From an uncultured Bacilli bacterium (lineage in GTDB: Bacteria > Bacillota_I > Bacilli_A > RF39 > UBA660): a stretch of DNA of 36,377 nt. Location: positions 1 to 36,377 of the forward strand of contig CAJTLA010000006.1 in assembly GCA_910576985.1 (NCBI GenBank), written 5' to 3'. The position numbers and the translations under genes were made by a program. The notes beneath the pieces are model-generated. The model was given only the letters and a program-made list of their open reading frames with translations, did not search any database and was not told the origin of the DNA. Position 1 is the first letter of the stretch. The number at the start of each line of letters is the position of its first letter. Below are positions 16,513-23,917 of the stretch, in pieces.

Positions 16513-17316
16513 ATGAGCAATAAAAAGAAAATACTCATTGTGATATCGATTCTTGCTATTTATTTGATTATTATGATAGCTTTGTTTGGAGTAGACCAAG
16601 TCAAAAATAAATGGTATTATGTAGATATATTGATGGAACCATACACATATTGGCATTATGAAAATGGCTATTGGAAAAATGAAGAAAAGAATCCAGATAG
16701 CATGTTAGGAAAATCCTATAAAGTATATGGGGATCATAAATTTTTATACGATGGGATATTACAATATAATTTTGAAAAATGGTATGCCTTTGATCAAAAC
16801 AATCAACCATTAACACTAAAAGATAACTTTTTTGCTTATCGTGGAAACATGAACATTGAGGTATTAGATTTTGAAATTCAAGAAATGTCTAATTCAGAAA
16901 AAATAGAAGCAAAAGGACTATTGAAAGAACAAGATATCCAATTTGAACCAGTATATACAAAACAAAATAAAATAGAGCTTGACTTGAACAATGATGGAAA
17001 AAAAGAAACCATTTATATTATTTCAAACACATTAGGAACAGAAGACCAAGAAACCTATTTCTCCATTGCTTATATTAAAGAAAACGGAAAAAAAGAAATA
17101 TTAATTAATGATATTTCAAAGGATATGTATAGTGTAGCAGCATTAAACATAAAAGAAATTATTGATATCAATAAAGACAAAAAATACGAACTCATATTTG
17201 AAAAAATTTATTTTGATCAAATAGGAACATGTCATACACTATTTGAATATGAAAAAAATATGTATCATTCAGCCAAAGATTGTGACATTTTAAAAAGAGG
17301 AGATGAAGAATCATGA
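16513..17316 (+). CDS. Membrane-anchored extracytoplasmic protein of unknown function
   Basis: This 267-residue protein has a basic start, one membrane helix at about 6-25 and a ~240-residue outside domain. That domain contains two Asp-rich loops, DLNNDGKKE and DINKDKKYE, each followed by a hydrophobic strand, as in FG-GAP/VCBS or EF-hand-like calcium loops. Two Cys near the end (at about 240 and 258) could form a disulfide. The stop overlaps the virD4 start by 4 bases (ATGA), so it is coupled to the coupling protein. Gram-positive T4SSs usually carry a single-pass VirB8-like protein and none is otherwise visible here. This gene could fill that place, but no sequence motif of VirB8 is seen. 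Confidence 0.6.
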   Translation: MSNKKKILIVISILAIYLIIMIALFGVDQVKNKWYYVDILMEPYTYWHYENGYWKNEEKNPDSMLGKSYKVYGDHKFLYDGILQYNFEKWYAFDQNNQPLTLKDNFFAYRGNMNIEVLDFEIQEMSNSEKIEAKGLLKEQDIQFEPVYTKQNKIELDLNNDGKKETIYIISNTLGTEDQETYFSIAYIKENGKKEILINDISKDMYSVAALNIKEIIDINKDKKYELIFEKIYFDQIGTCHTLFEYEKNMYHSAKDCDILKRGDEES

Positions 17317-19697
17317 AAATGAAATTTAAAGCAGAACCAAAGGATATATTAATTTTTGTAATATTTTGCATTGTATTACTATATTTTGTTGCAATTGCGA
17401 TATTAAACATCTCTTCCTTTGCAGATACCGCAACCTTACATGGACTAAATCCTTTTCCAGCATTTGGACCAGACTATTTAGCAGCAACCCTATTATTTTT
17501 TGCAGGTTCTTTAGTAGCCATATTTACTAGTGTATCCTCATATTTCTTTGATCGTGAAAAAGGATTTGGAGTCAAAGCGGAAGCCAAAAAAGAAAAAGGA
17601 TATGCAAGATGGGCAACAGAAAAAGAAATGAAAAAAGAACTACAACTAGTAGATCCATTAGAAAAAGAAACGAACGCAGCAGGACTACCTGTTATTATGT
17701 CTCCAAAAGGAGTATGGGTAGATAACAGCGAATACCACAATTTGATTATTGGTTCTACAGGAGCAGGAAAAACTCAGACAACAGTACTTCCAATGGTACA
17801 TCTTCTCTCAAAAAAGGGAGACTCAATGATTGTCACCGATCCAAAAGGAGAAATTTATGAAGAAACAGCAGAGATGCTAAAAGCAAAAGGATACAACATC
17901 GTTTTGTTGAACTTCCGTGATCCACAACAAGGAAACGCATGGAATCCATTATCACTTCCATATAGTTTATATAAAAATGGAAACTCAGATAAAGCAACAG
18001 AATTACTAGAAGATTTAGCCCTCAATATCCTATATGATGAAAACTCAAAATCACAGGACCCATTTTGGGAAAAAACCTCAGCGGATTATTTTTCAGGACT
18101 AGCACTTGCCTTATTTGATGACGCAACAGAAGACCAAATCAACTTAAATAGTATCAATTTAATGACAACACTAGGAGAAGAAAAATTTGGAGCAACAACC
18201 TATGTAAAAGAATATTTTAGCTATAAAGATCCAGCAGGACCAGCATATATTAATGCTTCAAGTACATTGATGGCGCCAAACGAAACAAAAGGAAGTATAT
18301 TATCTGTTTTCAAACAAAAAATAAAACTATTTTCATCACGTGAAAACTTATCAGAAATGTTATCTCATAGTGATTTTGATATGAGAGATATTGGAAAAAA
18401 TAAAACTGCTGTATTTATTGTTATTCAAGACGAAAAGAAAACATATCATTCATTGGTAACAATTTTCTTAAAACAATGTTATGAAACATTGATTTCAGTA
18501 GCACAAGAAAGTGGTGGAAAACTACCATATCGTACCAACTTCATTCTAGATGAATTTGCCAATATGCCACCTTTAAAGGATGCAACTACCATGGTAACAG
18601 CGGCAAGAAGTAGAAACATGAGATTTAATTTCATTATCCAAAACTTTGCTCAGCTTTATGAAGTATACGGAAAAGAAAATGGAGAAACCATAAAAGGAAA
18701 CTGTGGAAACATTATTTATTTAATCAGTACAGAATTAAGTGCACTAGAAGAAATTAGTAAAATGTGTGGAGAAGTAAAATCAAAAGAAAAAGAAAAAACA
18801 AACTCTACACCACTAGTTACAGTGAGTGACCTACAACGTTTAAAACAATGGGAAACAATTGTACTTCGTATTCGTATGATGCCATTTAAAACAAAATTGA
18901 CACCAAACTTTGAAATGGACTGGGGAGATCACTATCCGAAAGCTACTTATCCACAACGTGAAAAAATACCAGTTCAAACATTTGACATTAAAGGATATGT
19001 GGAAAAGAAAAAGGAAGAAAAAATCAATCAAATGTTAGGAAGCGCTCCAGCACCAAAAGGTGCACCAGGCGGATTTAATCCATTTGTACCTCCAAAACCA
19101 GCCCCAGGAGTACCACCAACACCACCGAAATCAGGAGGCCTAGATGTAGACGATTTGGTAAAACGAATAGATGCGAAAATAGCAGAATTAGAAGAAGAAG
19201 AAAGAAGAGAAAAGGAAGCACAAGAAAAAGGAACAGCAGCAAAAGAAATAACTCCACCAGCAATGAACCAAAATGTAACTACAGACACAGTACAAAAAGA
19301 AAATGTAGAATCAACACCGATTACGGAAAAACCAGTAATCGAAAATGTAGAAAAAGTACCTACTATAGAACAAAAACCAGTAAATCCACAACCTGTATTA
19401 GGCAATCAACCCAATTTACAAACAACCCCTGTGGAAAAAACAATACCATCTTTAAAAACAGTAGAACAAAAACCAGTGATTTCAGAAAATCAATCAACAA
19501 AACCAGTGGAAAAAAATAAAAAAGAAGAATTTACTTCAACAACTCCTGTGGAAAACATAGCAGAACTAAACATTCCAACCAATCAAATTGTAGGAGATAT
19601 AGAACAACAAAAAAATGAAGTAGAACAAAAAGTTCCAATGGGATTTGTAACAGATGATCAATTCTTTGATGACTTCTTCTATGATGAAGATGAATAG
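17313..19697 (+). CDS. virD4: VirD4/TraG-like type IV coupling protein with long C-terminal tail
   Basis: This 794-residue protein has two N-terminal membrane helices (about 9-32 and 50-72). The T4CP ATPase follows, with Walker A GSTGAGKT at 147-154, VTDPKGE shortly after, and Walker B FILDEFANMPP with D413-E414. VirD4 proteins recruit substrates to the T4SS. After about residue 560 comes a ~230-residue low-complexity tail, first Pro/Gly/Ala-rich, then Glu/Lys/Pro/Thr/Gln-rich repeats such as EQKPV, ending in a strongly acidic FFDDFFYDEDE. Typical T4CPs are 550-650 residues, so the tail is extra and may bind substrates or chaperones (inference). A terminator follows, and no relaxase gene is next to it. 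Confidence 0.9.
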   Translation: MKMKFKAEPKDILIFVIFCIVLLYFVAIAILNISSFADTATLHGLNPFPAFGPDYLAATLLFFAGSLVAIFTSVSSYFFDREKGFGVKAEAKKEKGYARWATEKEMKKELQLVDPLEKETNAAGLPVIMSPKGVWVDNSEYHNLIIGSTGAGKTQTTVLPMVHLLSKKGDSMIVTDPKGEIYEETAEMLKAKGYNIVLLNFRDPQQGNAWNPLSLPYSLYKNGNSDKATELLEDLALNILYDENSKSQDPFWEKTSADYFSGLALALFDDATEDQINLNSINLMTTLGEEKFGATTYVKEYFSYKDPAGPAYINASSTLMAPNETKGSILSVFKQKIKLFSSRENLSEMLSHSDFDMRDIGKNKTAVFIVIQDEKKTYHSLVTIFLKQCYETLISVAQESGGKLPYRTNFILDEFANMPPLKDATTMVTAARSRNMRFNFIIQNFAQLYEVYGKENGETIKGNCGNIIYLISTELSALEEISKMCGEVKSKEKEKTNSTPLVTVSDLQRLKQWETIVLRIRMMPFKTKLTPNFEMDWGDHYPKATYPQREKIPVQTFDIKGYVEKKKEEKINQMLGSAPAPKGAPGGFNPFVPPKPAPGVPPTPPKSGGLDVDDLVKRIDAKIAELEEEERREKEAQEKGTAAKEITPPAMNQNVTTDTVQKENVESTPITEKPVIENVEKVPTIEQKPVNPQPVLGNQPNLQTTPVEKTIPSLKTVEQKPVISENQSTKPVEKNKKEEFTSTTPVENIAELNIPTNQIVGDIEQQKNEVEQKVPMGFVTDDQFFDDFFYDEDE

Positions 19698-19702
19698 ATA
19701 TG

Positions 19703-19738
19703 AAAAACCTTTTATTTATTTAAAATAAAGGTTTTTTC
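19703..19738 (+). terminator. Intrinsic terminator closing the T4SS locus
   Basis: A 10-bp stem (19703-19712 with 19727-19736) including two G-C pairs ends in a run of six T. It lies 5 bases after the virD4 stop and marks the right border of the locus. The remaining gap to 19876 shows no confident promoter. Confidence 0.75.
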
Positions 19739-19876
19739 TTTTGATAATATTATTTATGAAGACTTTATTTTTTTACTGCTTTTATGATAAGAGTGATGCA
19801 ATATAAAAGTATTTTTTTGTGCTTTTATCCTTTATAAAAATGACTCGATATCATAAATTATAATAGGTGATTAAAA

Positions 19877-20164
19877 ATGATACCAAATATTTCTATAGAA
19901 GACTTCATGAAACTTTCCAACCCAAATGTAATTGATCTAAGAAGTGTGGAAAACTATAATAACAATCATATACCAAATGCCAGAAACATTCCATTTGAAA
20001 AATTAATTGCACGACCAAGCGATTATTTGAATCGAATAGATACATACTATATTTATTGTACTTATGGAAAAAAAAGCATATCAGTTTGTAAAATATTAAA
20101 TAACTTAGGATATCGAACCATACATATAAATGGTGGATACGAAGGTTGGATTCTAGCACAATAG
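19877..20164 (+). CDS. Single-domain rhodanese-like protein
   Basis: This 95-residue protein has the compact rhodanese fold pattern: VIDLRSVENYNNNHIPNARNI (the CH2A-like DxR motif and the HIPGA-like motif), then YIYCTYGKKS with candidate active-site C61, and a final GGYEGW. Single-domain rhodaneses of the GlpE/YgaP type transfer sulfane sulfur to an acceptor. The Cys loop CTYGKKS keeps the usual length. It stands alone between two terminators, so it is probably monocistronic. The ribosome site AGGTG lies 7 bases before the ATG. The acceptor and physiological role cannot be told from the sequence. Confidence 0.85.
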   Translation: MIPNISIEDFMKLSNPNVIDLRSVENYNNNHIPNARNIPFEKLIARPSDYLNRIDTYYIYCTYGKKSISVCKILNNLGYRTIHINGGYEGWILAQ

Positions 20165-20190
20165 AAAGGATATTAATTTTTGGATACCAC

Positions 20191-20215
20191 AAAGCAGTAT
20201 AAAACTGCTTTTTTA
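20191..20215 (+). terminator. Intrinsic terminator after the rhodanese gene
   Basis: An 8-bp stem (20191-20198 with 20204-20211) with a 5-base loop is followed by T residues to 20214. Confidence 0.8.
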
Positions 20216-20259
20216 AACGATGATAAGAAAAAAGACAAATTTTCCTTTGATAATAACTA

Positions 20260-20288
20260 TTGAGTAAAAATCAAAAACGGGGTATAAT
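20260..20288 (+). promoter_or_regulatory. Promoter of the MurJ-like gene
   Basis: TTGAGT at 20260-20265 lies 17 bases from TATAAT at 20283-20288. The predicted start point near 20295 leaves only a very short leader, which argues for the ATG at 20310 rather than 20298. Confidence 0.72.
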
Positions 20289-20309
20289 AATAACAGAATG
20301 GAAGATGTT

Positions 20310-21953
20310 ATGAAAAAAGAAACATTTTTAAAAGGAGCTTTTATAGCTACAATTTGTATCATTATTGGAAAAATACTAGGAATTCTTTACGTAATTCCTT
20401 TTCATGCGATTATTGGTGAACGTGGAGGAGCCTTATATGGATATGCCTATAGTTTATACACACTATTTCTAACTCTTTCAACAGTCGGATTACCACTCGC
20501 GATTAGTAAAATCGTCAGTGAATATGATACGTTAGGGTATCATAAAGTAAAAGAGAGAGCTTTTAAAATGGCCTATAAAGTTGCTTTTTTTATGTCAATC
20601 ATTTCCTTCCTGATCTTATTTATTTATGCCCCATTTCTATCTCACCTAATTATTGGAGACATTAAAGGAGGGCATTCCTGGGAAGAAATTACATATGTAG
20701 TAAGGATATCTTCATTGGCAATTTTATTTGTTACCATACTTAGTGTACGAAAAGGTTACTTACAAGGACATAAATATATTACAGTTTCCTCATTGAGCGA
20801 AGTAATAGAACAAATTGTTCGTATTATTGTAATTTTAGTAGGAAGTTATATTTCAATTTATATTCTAAATCAAACAATCAAACAAGCAGTAGGAATCGCT
20901 GTATTTGGAGCAACCGCAGGCTCAATAGCAGCCTTGATCTATTTAAGAATTAAAATGAAAAAAGCAAAACTTCAACTAAAAAATAACTATATAGAATCAG
21001 AAGAAGAAAGAAACATTACCAATAAACAAATTGGAAAAAAATTACTTTCCTATACATTACCATTTATTTTAATGAGTATTGTAAGTTCCTCTTATAGTTT
21101 GGTAGATACTTTTACCGTTGTCAAAACATTAGTAAATGATGCTGGTTTTGATCCAGAAACAGCAGAAGGTGTTATGAGCGTATTAACCACTTGGGGTTCC
21201 AAACTAAATATGATTGTGATCTCTATTGCCAACGGAATTGTAGTGAGTCTACTACCAAATATTACAAGTGATTATATTGCAAAAAAGATAGATGGAGTAA
21301 GAAGAAAAATTAATAAAACATTACAAATCACAATTTATTGTACACTACCTATGGCAACAGGACTTAGCCTATTAGCTGCTCCAGTTTGGAATATCTTTTA
21401 TGGAGCAAGCGATATTGGACCAAACGTTTTTTCTTATAGTATTTTCATGACAATTTTCTCAAGTATCTTTTTAAACTTAAATGTCATCATGCAATCAGTA
21501 GATCGATTAAAAAAAGTAAATATTAGTTTGATTCTTGGTTTATTATTTAATGCTATTATGAACATACCATTTATGTTGTTTTTCCACTACATTGGATTAC
21601 CAGCATATTATGGCGCAATTACATCTACAATTATTGGATATCTTATTACAATTGTTATGAATCTTTATACCTTAAAAAAAGACTTTCAAGTAAATTATCA
21701 AAAAACATGGAAACATGCAGGATTCTGTTTTATTGCCAATGTTGCAATGTCATTTGCCATTTTATTACTAGAAAACATTATTCCAATTACAGGAGGAAGC
21801 AAGTTATATTCTGTTTCTGTAATTCTATTTTATACCATTTTAGGAGGAATTGTATATCTAGTGATTACATGGAAAACAGGAACAATTGATGCTATATTTG
21901 GTAAAAATATTACCCAAAAGATTCCTATTGTTAAGAAAATTATAAAAAAATAA
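20310..21953 (+). CDS. MurJ/SpoVB-family lipid flippase (polysaccharide biosynthesis protein)
   Basis: This 547-residue, strongly hydrophobic protein has about 14 predicted membrane helices. The N-terminal stretch IIIGKILGILYVIPFHAIIG and the YGYAYSLYTLFLTLSTVGLP segment are typical of the MOP/MVF superfamily members SpoVB and YtgP. Its length is close to Bacillus YtgP, which flips lipid II for peptidoglycan synthesis. An earlier in-frame ATG at 20298 lies at the predicted transcription start, whereas GGAAG at 20300-20304 fits the ATG at 20310. Together with murA further right this implies a walled cell. A Wzx-type polysaccharide flippase is the alternative within the same superfamily. It is monocistronic between a promoter and a hairpin terminator. 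Confidence 0.82.
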   Translation: MKKETFLKGAFIATICIIIGKILGILYVIPFHAIIGERGGALYGYAYSLYTLFLTLSTVGLPLAISKIVSEYDTLGYHKVKERAFKMAYKVAFFMSIISFLILFIYAPFLSHLIIGDIKGGHSWEEITYVVRISSLAILFVTILSVRKGYLQGHKYITVSSLSEVIEQIVRIIVILVGSYISIYILNQTIKQAVGIAVFGATAGSIAALIYLRIKMKKAKLQLKNNYIESEEERNITNKQIGKKLLSYTLPFILMSIVSSSYSLVDTFTVVKTLVNDAGFDPETAEGVMSVLTTWGSKLNMIVISIANGIVVSLLPNITSDYIAKKIDGVRRKINKTLQITIYCTLPMATGLSLLAAPVWNIFYGASDIGPNVFSYSIFMTIFSSIFLNLNVIMQSVDRLKKVNISLILGLLFNAIMNIPFMLFFHYIGLPAYYGAITSTIIGYLITIVMNLYTLKKDFQVNYQKTWKHAGFCFIANVAMSFAILLLENIIPITGGSKLYSVSVILFYTILGGIVYLVITWKTGTIDAIFGKNITQKIPIVKKIIKK

Positions 21954-21988
21954 AAAGTAACATTTTATAAAAATATATCTAATTGTGT

Positions 21989-22014
21989 AAAGTGTGTGTG
22001 AAACACACTTTTTT
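21989..22014 (+). terminator. Intrinsic terminator after the MurJ-like gene
   Basis: A perfect 9-bp stem of GT/CA repeats (21989-21997 with 22003-22011) with a 5-base loop is followed by a T run. Confidence 0.85.
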
Positions 22015-22059
22015 CATAAAAAAAAATTAATATAATATATTGAAGTAGGGTGATGACAA

Positions 22060-22590
22060 TTGCCAATATGGATTATTTTAATTATTGCAGTAAGCCTTAG
22101 TATGGATGCTTTTTCCCTATCTTTAGCCTATGGAACTTTGAATATGAAAGAACGAGATCAAAAAACACTTGCACTTATAGTAGGGATATATCATTTCGTG
22201 ATGCCATTATTAGGAATGTTTATAGGAACATTGATTTTAAAAGTTTTGATGATTCGTCCAGACTGGATTGTTTTTATGGTTTTATTTTTTATAGGTTGTC
22301 AAATGATTATAGAAAGCCTAAAAGAACAAGAGCAAATCAAAAAAATGTCTAAAACAGAAATGCTCCTTTTTGGACTTGCTGTGAGTATTGATAGCTTCTC
22401 AGTAGGCATTGGAATAAAATCAATGACGAACCATTATTTTTTATGTGCAGTTTTATTTTCAGTCACAAGTTTTTTCTTTACAGCACTAGGGCTACATTGT
22501 GGAAAAAAAGTACATCAAATATTAGGAAAAATATCTACCATGATTGGTGGAACAATATTGATAGTATTGGGAATCATTTATTTGATATAA
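22060..22590 (+). CDS. mntP: MntP-type manganese efflux pump
   Basis: This 176-residue membrane protein has six predicted helices. The two signature motifs of MntP repeat in each half: SMDAFSLSLAYG near the N-terminus and SIDSFSVGIG after the middle. The conserved Asp residues of these motifs line the metal path in the family. No in-frame ATG exists at the front; a TTG at 22060 is 7 bases after AGGGTGA, which decides the start. MntP exports Mn2+ and is often controlled by the yybP-ykoY riboswitch, but the 46-base leader region here is too short for one. The sporulation protein YtaF is a more distant relative and less likely. Confidence 0.82.
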   Translation: MPIWIILIIAVSLSMDAFSLSLAYGTLNMKERDQKTLALIVGIYHFVMPLLGMFIGTLILKVLMIRPDWIVFMVLFFIGCQMIIESLKEQEQIKKMSKTEMLLFGLAVSIDSFSVGIGIKSMTNHYFLCAVLFSVTSFFFTALGLHCGKKVHQILGKISTMIGGTILIVLGIIYLI

Positions 22591-22603
22591 AACTGTTAGT
22601 TTA

Positions 22604-22660
22604 TTAACACTTTATTTATTACTTTAAATGCAATACATTTGAATCAATAAATAAAGTTAA
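22604..22660. repeat. Nested inverted repeat between mntP and the Ppx-like gene
   Basis: An outer 12-bp stem (22609-22620 with 22646-22657) encloses two symmetrical 5-base internal-loop arms and an inner 5-bp hairpin (22626-22630 with 22636-22640, loop 22631-22635). There is no T tract directly after it on the plus strand. It may be a weak terminator or a processed RNA end; its function is unknown. Confidence 0.5.
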
Positions 22661-22692
22661 ATGATAAAAAAAACAAATAATGTAATAAAATA

Positions 22693-22701
22693 TGCTATAA
22701 T
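22693..22701 (+). promoter_or_regulatory. Extended -10 promoter of the Ppx-like gene
   Basis: TGC-TATAAT at 22693-22701 forms an extended -10. The -35 region is A-rich and poor. The leader is about 17 bases and includes AAGGAG. Confidence 0.55.
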
Positions 22702-22724
22702 AAACAATATAAGGAGTGGATAAT

Positions 22725-23612
22725 GTGAAAGAAAAATATGGAATTATAGAAATAGGTAGTAATAATACAAAAACTCATATTTATGAACATAATAAAGTGA
22801 TATATGAAAATACCACAACAATTGAATTCAAAAAAAATTATGAAACAAACATAGCAGAATCTGATTTAAATAAATTATATGAGGTGATAGAAAAAGCATT
22901 ACAGTATACCGAAAATATTCATATTTATGGATGTAGTATTTTTAGAACTATTTCAAAAGAAGAGTTAGAAGACATAAATAAAGAATTAGACAGGAAATAT
23001 AACTTGAAAATAGAAGTAGTTAGCCAAGAAGATGAAGCATATTATACAGCACTTGGCTGTTATAGTGATATAGATTATGATAAAAATATTTGTATTTTTA
23101 TTGGTGGAGGAGGTTCTATTGAACTGATATTTGTAAAAAACAAAAAAATGATAGATAAAAAATATTATAGTTTTGGAGTTGTAGATATTACAAATAAATT
23201 TGATAGTTTAAAAGAAGACATTCCAACAGTTACGTTTGAGGAAGTATATAGCCATATAGATGGTCTAATTGATGACATAGATATCGAAGCTGATATTTTA
23301 ATATTAGCAGGTGGAGACCATTTATATTGGTATAATAATGCTCATTATGAACTATTGAATAACACACTATATTCAAGTGAAAATCAAAAATATATGATAA
23401 CAAGAGACATGAGTGATGAATATGATAGAAATGCTCTTATAACATCTTTAGATAAAATAAGACAAAATAGCGATAATCCAAAATGGTTTGATGGATCAAG
23501 AGCAATGAAAATTATAACAAATTTTATATCTCATAAAATAAATGCAAAATATATTATTCCAACAAAGATTAATATGGAAGATGGATTAAAAAATAAACTG
23601 GATCATGAATAA
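22725..23612 (+). CDS. Ppx/GppA-family phosphatase-like protein
   Basis: This 295-residue protein has the acetate/sugar kinase-Hsp70-actin fold signatures of exopolyphosphatases and pppGpp phosphohydrolases. They are IEIGSNNTKTHIY near the start (the DxGSNS phosphate motif with Glu in place of Asp), SQEDEAYYTALG with the expected catalytic Glu, IFIGGGGSIEL (GGGS motif) and LAGGDHLYW. It is about the size of the shortest family members and lacks the C-terminal HD-like domains of E. coli Ppx. The start is GTG at 22725, 8 bases after AAGGAG; an upstream GTG at 22716 overlaps that site. It stands alone under an extended -10 promoter. Substrate (polyphosphate or pppGpp) cannot be decided. Confidence 0.75.
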   Translation: MKEKYGIIEIGSNNTKTHIYEHNKVIYENTTTIEFKKNYETNIAESDLNKLYEVIEKALQYTENIHIYGCSIFRTISKEELEDINKELDRKYNLKIEVVSQEDEAYYTALGCYSDIDYDKNICIFIGGGGSIELIFVKNKKMIDKKYYSFGVVDITNKFDSLKEDIPTVTFEEVYSHIDGLIDDIDIEADILILAGGDHLYWYNNAHYELLNNTLYSSENQKYMITRDMSDEYDRNALITSLDKIRQNSDNPKWFDGSRAMKIITNFISHKINAKYIIPTKINMEDGLKNKLDHE

Positions 23613-23693
23613 AAGCGATTTATTTACAGCATAAGGGAAAAACAGTCTTTTAGATGATGCGGACTTTGTGACAAGGCCACTAAGTAGGTACTC

Positions 23694-23723
23694 AAATACT
23701 ATGAAATGTCATAGTATTTTTTT
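23694..23723 (+). terminator. Intrinsic terminator in the 23613-23917 gap
   Basis: An 11-bp perfect stem (23694-23704 with 23709-23719) with a 4-base loop and a T tract is one of the strongest in the window. It lies 81 bases after the Ppx-like stop. The intervening bases (23613-23693) are less AT-rich than usual and unexplained. The rest of the 305-base gap holds the promoter and palindrome before the Rpn-like gene. Confidence 0.85.
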
Positions 23724-23852
23724 GTTTGATGTTCCAAGTAACATAAAAACTGATAAAAAAGATATTAAAAAATTACTATAAATTCAATGAAAAAGTAGGA
23801 TTTTGAAACTATTTTGTCGAATAATATTAGTAGAAGAAAGAAATATTGATGT

Positions 23853-23881
23853 TTGACAATCGTTTTGTTATCTACTATAAT
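23853..23881 (+). promoter_or_regulatory. Consensus promoter of the Rpn-like nuclease gene
   Basis: TTGACA at 23853-23858 lies exactly 17 bases from TATAAT at 23876-23881, a full match to the sigma-A consensus. It lies downstream of the Met codon at 23846, which rules that codon out as the start and supports the ATG at 23918. Confidence 0.9.
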
Positions 23882-23888
23882 GTAGATA
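23869..23888. promoter_or_regulatory. Palindrome centred on the -10 box, candidate operator
   Basis: Perfect 7-bp arms, TATCTAC at 23869-23875 and GTAGATA at 23882-23888, flank the TATAAT hexamer. A repressor dimer bound here would block RNA polymerase directly. The binding protein is unknown. Confidence 0.5.
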
Positions 23889-23917
23889 TATTCTTTCTAC
23901 TTAGAAAGGCAGAAAAT

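Noticed and set aside
19028..19405. A 125-codon minus-strand frame opposite the virD4 tail
   Set aside because: It reflects the repetitive Pro/Glu/Lys-rich tail read backwards; there is no ribosome site or promoter, and the plus-strand protein is certain.
19841..19876. TATAAT at 19859-19864 as promoter of the rhodanese gene
   Set aside because: It would place the transcription start within a few bases of the ATG, inside or after the ribosome site, and no -35 hexamer is present.
22015..22059. A yybP-ykoY (manganese) riboswitch before mntP
   Set aside because: Only about 45 bases separate the preceding terminator from the start codon, too short for the aptamer, and its conserved sequence is absent.
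23846..23917. Upstream Met codon as start of the Rpn-like gene
   Set aside because: It lies before the consensus promoter (23853-23881), so it would not be transcribed from it. Family similarity begins at the ATG at 23918.
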